A DNA stretch of 64,000 bases from Spizellomyces sp. 'palustris' (Eukaryota > Chytridiomycota > Chytridiomycetes > Spizellomycetales > Spizellomycetaceae). Of this stretch, positions 23,439-34,837 are shown in pieces. The DNA lies in the NCBI GenBank assembly GCA_006535965.1, contig QEAR01000068.1, positions 1 through 64,000 on the forward strand, given 5' to 3'. The translations under genes and the position numbers were made by a program. The first letter of the stretch is position 1; each line of letters starts with the position of its first letter. Under the pieces are notes generated by a model that saw nothing but the letters and a program-made list of their open reading frames with translations, had not been told where the DNA came from and made no database searches.

Positions 23439-24647
23439 ATGTCCTGCAAAGTGGTAAAAGTTTCAGACGTGGCAGCTCCGTTCATGTACGGTGTGCGAAA
23501 TTACAATTTGCATTGGTTACTATTTACTGACGTTAAAATGTCTTTTATTTGTGTTACTCAAACAGCCAAGAGCTAAAAGATCAAATATCCAAGCTGGAGG
23601 TCAAGCCCTTGTTGGTAGCTTTCCTCGCAAACGACGACCCGGCAGCCAAGAAATACGCCGAATGGACGGAAAAGACTTGCGCCGAAACGGGCTTGCGGTT
23701 CGAGCTGAGGGAATGCCCAAGAACAGAATTGGAAGACCGCATTGTGGAAGCAAATGAGGATCCCAGTGTTCATGGAATTATGGTGTATTATCCTGTATTT
23801 GGTGGGACACAGGTTGGTATTTTGTTGGCACGGGTTCGTGGTTATTGCTGGACGTTTACAATCTCGACGAATATCATCAGGACGGATACATACAGAATAC
23901 CGTCAGCTACCGAAAAGACGTAGAGGTACGATGGCCAATGTTCCCGCAATACTTTTCAGATTTCAGAGCTCAATCTCTACCAATCATTAGGGTCTCTGCC
24001 ATAAGTATCGATACAATATGTACCACAATATTCGATTTCTAGACCAACTGGAAACCCAGAAATGCATCATCCCGTGTACACCCCTTGCCATGGTCAAAAT
24101 TCTGGAACACATTGGAGTTTACAACAAAATTCTACCATACGGCAACCGACTTCACGGTCGCATCATCACCGTTATCAACCGAAGTGAAGTTGTTGGACGA
24201 CCTCTGGCGGCGCTGTTGGCTAATGATGGGGCTAAAGTGTATTCAGTCGATATTGACGGCATCATGGAATTCCACCGTGGGGACGGTTTGAAGTTGAAGA
24301 AGCATGAGGTAGAATTCTATCCCTCCAAAAGTCGCCATATTGTTAACCATTCGCTCAAAGCAACTAAATGATCTTCTGTATTCCAGATGTTTGAGACAAA
24401 AATTACTTTGGAAGAAGCTCTTAAACTCTCGGACGTAGTCATCACAGGCGTTCCTAGTCCAAAGTACCGCGTGGATACGTCAATCCTGAAGGATGGCGTT
24501 ATCGCCATCAACTTCTCCACAGCAAAGAACTTCACTGACGACATAAAAGAAAAGGCTTCCATCTACGTGCCTTCGGTCGGAAAGGTCACTGTGGCTATGC
24601 TGGAGCGGAACTTGTTGAGATTGTACGACTATCAAACACAATTGTAA
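23439..24647 (+). CDS. MTD1: NAD-dependent methylenetetrahydrofolate dehydrogenase
   Basis: Oxidises 5,10-methylene-THF to 5,10-methenyl-THF with NAD in cytosolic one-carbon metabolism, as yeast Mtd1 does. Five exons join in phase: MSCKVVKVSDVAAPF is joined to IQELKDQISKL, GGTQ to DGYIQNTVSYRKDVE, DVE to GLCHKYRYNMYHN, and KKHE to MFETKITLEEA. Family motifs are clear: LANDDPAAKKYAEWTEKT, GIMVYYPVFG, IPCTPLAMVKILE, VINRSEVVGRPLAALLANDG for the Rossmann nucleotide site, and DVVITGVPS. The length (about 320 residues) matches yeast Mtd1, and no cyclohydrolase or synthetase domain is attached. AATAAA overlaps the stop codon. Confidence 0.94.
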
Positions 24648-24652
24648 ATAAA
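24647..24652 (+). terminator. Polyadenylation signal overlapping the MTD1 stop
   Basis: AATAAA shares its first base with the last base of the TAA stop at 24645-24647. MTD1 and DNA2 converge with 133 bp between stop codons, so 3' ends are tightly packed. Confidence 0.4.
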
Positions 24653-24780
24653 CATTATCATATTTAATAGATTACTTTTGAAGCCCTTTTTTGTTAGCTT
24701 TGTCTGTATGTACAGTTCCGTGTATGTGCAGTTTCCAAAATATGAACAAAAATCTATAAATATGGACCTCTTCCCCATCA

Positions 24781-27700
24781 TCACATCCTCGACAATCCAC
24801 AGCTGTTCATAACATTCCTCAAAATCCCCGACTTGCCCTTTGTGGCCGCAATTATTCTATTTTTCGCCGTCACAGCTCTCTGTTCTGGTGATCCGCGTAC
24901 AACCGATGATTGCATATGTCGCGATTTTTGACTGGCCGAAATCTCGTCGGGGGATGGAAAGCTGTGCATAGTATGTGCAGCAGGAGGGAGTTTGATTTCC
25001 TTCAAGGTTATGCCGGCTATGAGCGAGGAGACGAACGCAATGCGGAAACAAACTGTACCAATTGATGACTCACCCATCCACTCGAATCGATTATTTGCAA
25101 AAACTCATTAAATAATGCTGTCCCTTGAAGAGTAGATTTGGATCCAAAAATAATCAGTTTCTTCTTTGCTCTGGTGAACGCGACATTGATACGACGCCAG
25201 TCTCGAAGCAAATCTCCAACATTCTGTTTGGGATTGGATCGCACCAGTGACACTACGACACAGTCCTTGTCGCTTCCTTGGAATTTGTCGACGGTATGGA
25301 TAGCAACGTTGGTACGATGTTTGAGGAATTGTCCAATAACTTTCAGCTGCGACCGGTAGGGAGAAATAACGCCAAGGGCCGTCTCTTCCACCCCACACGC
25401 AATCAAACACTCCACAATCTGTAATATTACAGGGTTATAGGACAACGCTAACCCTAGCGGCAATGATATGCATACATACCTGGTGAACAAGTATCGCCTC
25501 AATGTCGTTTTGAACCAGGTCACCAGGCCGCGAGTCTGGCGCCGGTACCTCATCAGTATTCACGAAAACTACCCGACGGCTTATATGTTGAGATCAAGAT
25601 AGATGATTAGATTCCAAGATTTGGCTGCGAAAGACATCGGAGAGTGGAAACATACCGAGGCTCAACAATATCCCGAATCCAACAGTTTGCTCCCTGACAG
25701 CTCCGACTGGCATGAGTGTGCGGCGATGGAGATCCCGTCGCATGCAATTGATCCAGTCCCTCCTTCCTCTTCCCTACGCTAAGAGCGGAATGCGCAACGG
25801 CCGGGGTCCCGCATCGAAGGCGATGGTTGTAAATAAGCGCATTGGAGAGTAACATGATATCCAAATTCATGCGGTACTGGTGCTCGAGGTTTACGACCGC
25901 CTCAGGATGTGCCTCGCTGAGAATTTTGAATAACGAGGACGCCAGTCCTGTATCTTTGGCCTCTGGGTTACGGACCTGCGTTCCGTTGTGATGTGTTTAT
26001 CAGCAACGTCTATCAATTCAAAGAACGTACAACACGTACCAAAGGAGGGAGTTGATAATGATCACCAACGAGAATAAAAACATCCGCAAAGCGCAGCGGC
26101 CCGAGACACACAGGAAGAGTCAACTGCGATGCTTCGTCGACAATGCAATAGTCAAATGTGCGCTTTGTGAACAGCACGCTAGGAGGGAACATTGTAAGCG
26201 CATTTAATGTGCCCGAGCATACGTCATTGATAAAACTTACTGATTGATTCCCAAGCACGTCGTTGCAACGATCTGCTTTGACATGTAAAACTTTTCCAGA
26301 TCCTCAACAGAGTTGATGTCACTGCGATAGCTCGCCGTATATGGTTGAATAGCGGAGTGGATCTGCAATTTAAACACGTTCACCACTGTACACTGCACAA
26401 GCACTAGATTGCCAAGCAAAACTGACCTTTTGTTCATTACCCAATCGTAAGAAGTCTAAACCCTCATCCCGAAGCTTAAGTAGCACGTTATCCACTGCCG
26501 TATGTGTGTAGGACGTCAGCAAGACGGTTTTCCCCCGCTTGATAAGGGTTTGTATGATGTATGCAATCGTCGTGGTCTTCCCCGTTCCAGGCATACCCAA
26601 GATAAGGGCGTAATCCAGAGCTGATAGCAATAAACATGACTAGTTGGTACTGGCTGACTGACTCAACTGGCGTGCTTTGTTAATTGGGTACATACCGGAC
26701 ATAACCTTTTCTACAGCATGGCGCTGGTCCATATTCAAGGTTTGATCCAATGCAATGCCTCCGGTATCATGCTGGAACTTCGGTGCTTCCAGGTCTACGA
26801 TGAGCCGTCTTCGCTTTGCGTCTCCCTCTGCTTTGAAGAGGGCGACTAGGTTTGCCCGAACCAACCCCATACCGGATGCAAACTCATCCTTGTCAATTCG
26901 ATACATAGTCCGATCCTCTCGCTGGCTTGGTTCGCCCCCTGGACAGTTGTTTTCCTTTCGATAACCAGGCTGTCTCACTTCCATAATACCTTCAAAATCT
27001 TGGTTTTTTGATTCGTCAAAGTTGTGAAGGCGATGTGGTGCCCCACGGAGGCGTCGGTCCACTGAAACCGTTACAATATCAGGCCGCAGATCCACCACGA
27101 ACCCTATGGCCAAGGCATAATGGCCGTCTTCGGTGGACACTACTATGGGATCACCAACGGCAATGTGGGAGTTCAGAAGCGACGCCGGAGGCTCTGATGG
27201 TGGTTCTGAGGCAGCTCGCGAAAAGCGGTACTGTCTACGCATTGGACCTGACAAAGTTGAGCCCTTTGCAGACTCGGGGATATCAGGAAGCAGACGCATT
27301 TGACTGAAGCACCTATAGGTCATAGACCGCTTAGTTGTCATTTGATGTACAAGTCATATATTGCGATCGTCACCTCCGAAGTTTCTCTCGCTCAGTGCCC
27401 AATAATGTCCAAATTTCCTTTCGCATACGTTGCATATCGCCTTCTTCCATGGTGATCAGTCGCTCCCATTTATCAAAGAATGCAATATGCGTAGCGGTCA
27501 TATGGCTCGTCCTTTTGTCAAAGAGAGAGCCTAGTCCGCTGGTGTCCGCCGTGCCATTCTCGATTGCCTGTGCGGAGTTGGTAAGCAAAGGAAAACCTGA
27601 TCAACCCAACAGGTATTCCCTACGTACTTTATGGTATACCAAGCAATTATCAAGAGCATAGCATCGCTGGCAGGCATGCAATCTCTGAATCATGGGCGGC

Positions 27701-30700
27701 AGCTTCCCCCGCGAATTTAAGTAGCTTGCCATGGCATTGCGAGCTATTATCAGACCCCGTACTTCATCACGCAATGAAGGAATTTGTATCATATCGCCGG
27801 CCTTCAGATAATACAATATACCGCTTGCGACATCAATGTCTGTTTGTTTGTACTTTCAATCATCGAATCCAAGGTAAATTAGAAAACAGAGGGGCCATAC
27901 CATAACGGTCCGACATCATCAATGTATACAAACTAGTCTGCGCTCGGTGCGACACGACTTTACTGTTTCTGCCAGTTTTTAATTCAAAAGGAGCAGCCAG
28001 CGTTTTCAGCGGACCGGACCCCTGTCGCACGCGCAGCTGCACGGTAGCATCAATGTTGCCTTTGATGCCGTACATGGGAGACCAGATGTTCTCTTCAATG
28101 TCCAGTACTTTGCTGATGCAAACTGTCACCTTCGGCTCTTTATCATTACGATGCTGCTGAACGACCGCATCTGGCTGTCACGGGACAGTGGTTATCGACT
28201 AGGCTACATGTGCTCCATTTTTGTTAAACGTACCTTTGGTGCGGTACCGATGAATTTTGACGCCCACTGTTGCAGACCAGAAACTGATTCCCTCAGATGG
28301 GCCGTGGCAACAGTTTCAGTCTCACCGATGCTACACAGTTCCTCAATGCTTTGCCGAACCAGTCGGTCAATTTCCTCGTTTATTCGCCTTGTCGAGAAGT
28401 CATTTTCGGCCAAGCACGTCTGTAGTAAGCAGTGCAGAAGATTGCCATACACTAATGGTGGCGTTGGCACGCCAAATGACCGAACACGGGCTTGCAGGAT
28501 AGACTTTCGCAGACAGTCAAAGCTTTCGGCAACATAAGTGGCAGACACTAGGGTGTCAGGATGTACAATGACCAAGCTTTTCTCATTGTCCGCTATACAT
28601 CGATTGAATGCAGGATCAAAAACACCGAGGACATGAATGTAATCACCTGACACTATAGTTAAAATTCTGTCCGGAGCGGTCAATAGCAAATGGGGCGAAA
28701 ACTTACCAACGTTCACGTCCGTGCTGTACCAATCCTCGCGCAAATGCAGATACCGCTCCGTCGTTGTGCTTTCATCAAAGAGCCTAAGGATCTGCATGAA
28801 CATGAAAAGGCATCCAGGTGTAAGTAATAGTTTATGCAATGTATGATACGACCAACCTTTTCAGGACTTCGGCATCCTCCAATAGCGTACCCGTATTCAC
28901 TCCAAGAGATCTCTAAAACAAGAAAACGCATGTACTTTTGTCTGAATTGATTTCCCTGCAAATACAATAGCGGAGGGTCAGTCCCTCACGGACAACTATA
29001 GTCGCAGGTAGGCTATGCTTTCGTCTACCTGAGTCTCTATCGCGGGTGGTGTAGAAATGTCGGAAGCACCGCGTTCACTTCCTGAGGCCTGGTCACCTGC
29101 AATTGGCAGGTTCACTGTTATCTGCTGGTTATGCGAACAGTATTCCTGCATCACAGCATCCAACGCCAAAGAGCATGCCATGTCATCGTCATCGTCCACA
29201 GCACAAAAATAATCCACTTCAGGTTCGAGTTTTCCCTGACCGGTGCTACTAGAGGCGGTGAAACGATCGCTGTTGTGTATTTCGAAGTGCTGAAGTGTGT
29301 TCTGGTCCTGACTCTTAACAGAGACTGCTTCGACATGGACATCCCTGTCCGAACCGGCTTTCCTGTTAGATGGCATGACGGGTACAGGGTGACGTCTCCC
29401 TCGTGAACCAGATTCTCTCTCAGCGCTGAACCTTTCAGCAGGTTGGACAACAGAGGCTGCTTCCCAAGGAGGCACATTCTCTTTATTGTCCTCACCATAT
29501 AAGCTTTTCCTCTTCCGCTGTAGCGACTTTGTTGCGGACTTCCCCACTATCGTGGATATCTCCTTATTCGGACTTGGAACCGCGAGCTCTGGTTGTCCGA
29601 TATTCACGGAAGATCTGACTGTTTCAGTTGAAGTCGTCTGGTCCGATGACGCACCTCTTTTCTGTTGCATAGGTTCTTTATCAGAATGTGACACTTGATG
29701 AAGGAAAGGTTCCAGGTCATCATGCCCGGAACTCGGTATATTTGGCAGCGAAATCGATCGCTCAAGAGGCCGGCGTCTCCCGCTACCCGGTGATTTTGAC
29801 GCTGCATTATTGGACGTGCTTCTCGGCACATCGAAACCCATATCATCAAAGACGGATTTACAACGTGCGATGAAGTCTCGCAGAGCAACACGGCTTTCGA
29901 CAGGGGGACTACCATCCGTCTTGTCAGCCGCCGTCCAGTGCAATGATTTTTCTTTTCGTTGCCGCTTTCGCTCGCTGATGCGTGCAGAAGGGGAGCTTTC
30001 GATGTTACTCAGACTAAATGATCTTTTGAAAGCTTGGCGGCTCATCGGAGTCATGTCGACAGTGGGTGACGGCGCAAGCTCCAACCAACTTCGGTTATTG
30101 CTTTTACTTCGGTCAGAATCCATGGATACCTGACCATTTCGTGATTTACTGTTTGGCGTCTTCGTCTGACAGAACGACAGTCAAACGCAGAATGTCGATT
30201 AGAAGCACCGACTTTCACCTACCAGAGGATTGGGCTCACTTTTCAACATTTTCACAAGATAAGTTACCTCTGCTTCAGGATCTACAAGGCCTCCTGCAAG
30301 GAGATTTTTGTCAGGTTGAAAACCAAATAAGTATTGCATATAGAGATCGTACCATCTTTCTCAGCAGCCTGTAGCTTATCACCGGGGGGAGATGCGAGCC
30401 AAAAAACAGTTTCTTCTTGGTCGCATTTCAGTTTTATGCTCCCTTGGGTCAAGGAGGGGAGCTCTGATATGTCAGATGGACTCTGCTCCAGTAGTGGGAC
30501 CTCAATGGCTCTGGTCGCTTCCTCTGCAGCGTGCTTTCTTGACAATGCCATTTCAGTGGGACCGTCCAAAAAGCCAGAATCAGCTTTTTTCAATCCGTCC
30601 TTATGTTTGACTGATCGGGGCGAAGCAACGGCGTCCGTGATGGACTGAGGTGTCGGTTGACGTGGCGACATAGGCTTTGGCCGTAGTTGCGACGTCTCAT

Positions 30701-31289
30701 CACAACTTACATGGGCCATCTTGGACACTGTAAACAGGATCGTTGATGAGAGCGATAAGTATCGTACGGTCATACATGTACGTGCAATCGTATATTTCAC
30801 CCTCCAATTCGGTCTGATTTTTACTCACCAGGACGGACAGAAGAGGCAACCGATGTCGGCAATCTTCTGCTTTCCGCTGTCATTCGAGACTTGACTCCAG
30901 GCTCTTCGCTCAGGACATTTCGCTCGCCGAGTGCTTTCCTGGCGCTAGGCGGTTTGGTGGTCTGTCCAACTGGCTCCCGCTTCGGCTTCTCCGCACTGCC
31001 ATTCTCCCGATCACCTATCACCTTTTCCGCGGAATCTGCCTTCACATTGGTGCTGTTGCCATCGATGCCATTTGTAGGTGCCAGAAATCTACGTATTCCA
31101 AGGTTTCCGTCGGGTTTGGGTTTTCCCTTCGGTGTCGTGGAGGTGCGCTATTATACCCGTGAAGAGATCAGGTGCCGTCGTGCCTATGACGCTTTAACGC
31201 ATGCATACCTTCGTGCCGTTTATGATCTTAGTCGGTAGAGCGGCAGAAGAGCCGTTTTCCTTCTTCCCGGCTACCGATCTCTTCTTCAT
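24781..31289 (-). CDS. DNA2: DNA replication nuclease-helicase Dna2
   Basis: Processes long Okazaki flaps and resects DNA ends; it combines an Fe-S nuclease with an SF1B helicase. The nuclease region has [20 protein letters not shown] and the catalytic PFELKTGR. The iron-sulfur cysteines are in FDC and in [11 protein letters not shown]. The helicase motifs are GMPGTGKTT (I), VDEASQ (II), VGDHYQLPP (III), [12 protein letters not shown] (V) and [12 protein letters not shown] (VI). The last splice joins DSSGW to [12 protein letters not shown]. At the N-terminus, phase-consistent exons extend the frame past the Met at 30123 up to an ATG at 31289, adding a disordered region with a PIP-like [10 protein letters not shown]. 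More than a dozen exons are needed, giving roughly 1,600-1,750 residues. The core is certain; the upstream extension is a good but unproven model. Confidence 0.93.
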
Positions 31290-32146
31290 GTTTGGATCCA
31301 CCGAGAAGTGTGACGAAAATGGGTGCCAATTGAAGTGCAACTGCACGCCTTGAGAGTTTCAACCTCCGTCTTTTTCGGTATCACCTATCTAATAGACCCT
31401 ACCTGGGCATGGGGAAGACAATGTGCTAGTAATTTGTTGACAGCGATATAGTATTTATCGGGTGTAATTCTGAACACGTCATGTAAAAATGTTCAGATCC
31501 CGAAAAACGGATCTGGTAGCAGCAGCAAGAGTCCAGGACAAGGAGCACCGTTCTGCACCGCTGCGTAACTGATAAGCGAGTAGTGCTAGTGTTGGTGCAA
31601 TTTCTTACGGACCTCGCGCCGGATTGTTGGACGAACGGACGTGCTGGCAGACGTTCTTGACGCGTTGCTCAACTCAAGGCCAATCCATGTGATTTTCGGC
31701 CAGAGCGAGTCTTAAACTCTTTGCAAAGCGTGCAATCTTGGTGACTAGTTTTCACGCCTGTTTTGACGGCATTCTCAATTGACAGACAATACTACCTCCT
31801 GGTTGTACTTTGTTAGGCACATTATTGTGTGCCCGCTTGACGAAACATCCGAACTGGGTAGTATTCTTAAAAGCAGTTTGTCTTTACAGAAAATTGAGGT
31901 TCGCATAACACACTAGCTGGGAACAACCCGCAAATATTTTAAGCTCAGATACCCCTACCAAGGACGGGTACTCTGCGTAAAAAGGTCAACATTCGTTGAA
32001 GTCTTGTCCGGATCTTTGTCCGAACTCCGCCGTGACTTTCATGTCACGTGTATTGTTGCGTCATCTGAATTGTAACGTGTTGGACGCCTCGCAGCTGCTC
32101 TTGACGAAATCTCTACCTATACATCACTACTCCTGCTGTTTCTATA
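31290..32146. other. Divergent promoter region, DNA2 / small membrane protein
   Basis: About 860 bp with no open frame of note. It should contain both promoters. A CACGTG E-box lies at 32045-32050, about 100 bp upstream of the plus-strand gene. Confidence 0.45.
32045..32050. promoter_or_regulatory. CACGTG palindrome
   Basis: A perfect E-box 97-102 bp before the ATG at 32147. It is the third such palindrome noted here at promoter distance from a start codon. Confidence 0.35.
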
Positions 32147-32573
32147 ATGGCTGTTCCAGACCCGGAGACAATACCCTCCCTCTCCTACTTCCCATTTCCC
32201 AAAGAAGTGGCCCGTAACATGTTCACCGAGGTGCGATCAATAGGTACCTTCGTGTTATTGTCCTCATGAAAGGCGCATAACACACTCACAACAGCTCATT
32301 CCTATTTTAGCCGCAGGTTTGGGCACAAATGGTCTTGCAGAGCACGCGGACAAAATAGAAGCTGGTCTCAACCGTATGGGCAGCGGCATGGACTCAGCTG
32401 GGCGGAGCATCAAAACGGGCCTGGTGGTTGTGGGAATAGGGCTGGGAATAGGGCTAACGGTAATAGGTACTGGGCTCATACTGCAAGCTCTGAACGAGCA
32501 AAGGTCGTCAACGAAAAGAAGGCGTCGCCGACGAAAGTCAACGGACGCAAAAACAGAGTCCTCATCTGAATGA
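32147..32573 (+). CDS. Small single-pass membrane protein, unknown function
   Basis: Two exons, the second starting near 32312, give about 119 residues. The first encodes MAVPDPETIPSLSYFPFPKE and the second continues AAGLGTNGLAEHADKIEAGL. One membrane helix rich in Gly/Val/Ile/Leu (LVVVGIGLGIGLTVIGTGL) is followed by an Arg-rich cytosolic-type patch (six Arg in TKRRRRRRKS) and an acidic end. There is no signal peptide. I recognise no family. The pairing of a GxxxG-type helix with a strong basic flank suggests a tail-anchored or organelle membrane protein, which is inference. Confidence 0.6.
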
Positions 32574-32833
32574 CACTCCATGTACATTTCTTCTCATTTT
32601 ATTGTGCTTAAATTAATATCGACCTACCAGATTCTTTGAAGCGACATCTTTGTTTGGTGTTAAATATTTGTGTAGAACAGAACAAGTACAATTTCTGTTA
32701 TGGAATCCTCAAACTAGCTCTTTGACCAACCCGGCTATTGTCATGGTAACAAGAATCACATGATCTGTCATCCCAAACCACGACCTTCACTGAATGCCAG
32801 CAGGCGGTTGTTGCGTTGCTTCCACACTCTGGT

Positions 32834-33493
32834 ATGATGAACAGCGTGGTGACCACTCCCGTACAGGTAAGGTCGCATACAATTCGTCAGGCGGGCCTAG
32901 GGTTGTTGAGAGTCATACTTAAACTCGCCTGTACTTTAAAAAGCTCGGCACCGCGGCCCACCGCATATATGTAACGCGATTGTACCGTCGCTCGCTTCGT
33001 CTAGCGGCAGACTGGTACTGGCAGCGGGCAGAGTTTCGTGAAAAGGCCTTGATTATCCGCCATCTATTCGAGCAAAACCGGAATAACCCCAATCCCAAAG
33101 AAATTGAAAAGTTGATTGCACGAACTGAACTAATGCTCGCCACCTATCACCACCCCCAGCCATACTACAGTAAGTGGAACGTGGTTTTAGCCGTTTGGAT
33201 GTTCCAGGCAATCTTCTATAGAAGGCTTTGTTGTGGACGGACACTTGTGGGCGACGGGTTTAAATACCAAGAAGGAGAGTTCGTTAAAACCAAATCTTAA
33301 CTATTTTCTTCCTATTTCCAGACCCCACAGCACCCGGAGGGTCCAAATGGGAGCGCAACATTCCATTCCCGGAAGAGGTAATTAATGTTAAGATGCATAA
33401 CGGAACGTTGCCATTGCTAGTTTGTTAAAAAGCGCTCATTCAATTCTACAGTTGGTCAAACGGGGCGTCACACCATTCGACAATTGCAGCTGA
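32834..33493 (+). CDS. NDUFB9: Complex I LYR subunit NDUFB9 (B22)
   Basis: An accessory subunit of mitochondrial NADH:ubiquinone oxidoreductase and a member of the LYR family that binds acyl carrier protein. Exon 1 (32834-32866) encodes MMNSVVTTPVQ; exon 2 starts at 32944 with LGTAAHRIYVTRLYRRSLRL, containing the LYR tripeptide. The conserved block YHHPQPYY...PTAPGGSKWERN matches the HPQPY...PGGTSYER of animal NDUFB9. The last exon ends PFDNCS. The product is about 115 residues and lacks the longer C-terminal tail of the mammalian subunit, as do other fungal forms. Its presence implies a respiratory complex I in this organism. Confidence 0.85.
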
Positions 33494-34129
33494 AGACTTA
33501 CACTGTAATCTATATCTGCGATGGGGAAACTTTGAAATGTGAATATATACCGACATCATATGCTTCATGTGATATGAGTGCAGATTCGACTGGCGGGGCC
33601 TATTTTCAACCTTTGTCGTGAAGGATTAGGACGGGCCAGTAGGCAGCTGGATTAGTCTGAGGCTTTTGCTAACGCGACCGCACTATCGCGATTCGCTGCA
33701 GGTGAATGGTATTGGTATCATGTACAAACAACAATGGAGCCCTCCCAAGAGGGGAGCTGAGTACAACTCCTAAGCTTTGTGCACCAGGTTCTCCCAAGCG
33801 GCATTGTGGATGTTCTCTTCTTCCAGTGTTAGGGAAATATCTTGCGATTTTTCATAAGGAGCTGCAATCATGTAATGCCATTGGAATCTCCGCCATATCG
33901 AACATTTGTATAAATATCCCAACGACAGAGAGATGCTTGTAGGCCTAACCGGAGAGGTTCCATTTGAGTCTTACCAGGGAACGTGGAGGCGGTGATATTG
34001 GGCGCCGTCTCCCTAAAATTATAGACCGTATGTGTCCAATAAAGTTCACGTCGGCGCGTGGCGAGTTCAGTGATCTCCACATAAAACGACACAAGCCAGT
34101 CAGCAATTATATCAACTTCAAATAATGCA
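33494..34129. other. Intergenic, no gene seen
   Basis: About 636 bp between NDUFB9 and the MEA1-like gene, both on the plus strand. A minus-strand open frame from 33868 overlaps the MEA1-like exon and looks like a shadow. Nothing else is supported. Confidence 0.45.
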
Positions 34130-34832
34130 ATGGTAAACGCAACCCAAGACTCATCACCCGCCATTGAGTCACCGGCTACTGGCGCAAACATGCACACAAA
34201 TCCGGAAGGCAGCCAAGCTGCGAACCTGGCAATGCTGGCACCAGCTCCTAGTGCTTCCATTCAAACAGAAGCGCCCGATAGTCCATCACCAGCACATTCT
34301 ACCGAGACGATAAGGACGGACGAAGTGGAAGAAACAGACAGATGCGCCCGCCATGACATGGAAGACCGAAATCATCCAGGTGATTTTTCAGTTGGAAATG
34401 AACCGGACTCAGACGAAGACGAAGGCGAGGAAGGATACACGTATGGCTACACGCCACATAGTGGGTATGAGCCGTTGGGCGGTGACGCGGACGGTGAAGA
34501 CGAGACTGACGGACAAAGCGAGCCAACGATGCTACAGTCACAATTCAAGGCACCCGAGCCTCTAACAATAAAAATGGACAAGAATTCCATTATTGACAAT
34601 GGTATGTTCGCAGCTTTTTGAAAAAGAATCAATAAATGGCGAATTTTACAAGCTACCCCTATATAATCTAGATGATCTGACCATAATCCAATCCGTCATG
34701 TCTACAATAACGATGCCTGAGTCGGCCATACCAGAATGGGCAAAAGAAGTCCCAGAGGAGCAATGGCTACCCAAGCTGATAATCGATTGTCCTCATACTT
34801 CGGGTGATGTATCTACCCCTTCGGGGAGATGA
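34130..34832 (+). CDS. MEA1 (male-enhanced antigen 1) family protein
   Basis: Two exons split at about 34601/34671 give about 210 residues. The first two thirds are disordered and acidic (PDSDEDEGEEG), leading to YTPHSGYEPLGG, which resembles the YSYQPL element of animal MEA1. The C-terminal helix pair TIIQSVMSTITMPESAIPEW followed by AKEVPEEQWLPKL matches the MEA1 signature (a V-x-x-x-M-x-x-x-x-L-P segment, then P-x-W-A-x-E-x-x-x-x-Q-W). MEA1 was first described as a testis antigen; no biochemical role is established. The stop codon lies only five bases from the stop of the converging SNF2 gene. Confidence 0.75.
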
Positions 34833-34837
34833 TACCA

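Noticed and set aside
30282-31045. Apparent separate genes upstream of DNA2
   Set aside because: Their exons join in phase with each other and with the DNA2 frame, so a single extended gene is simpler.
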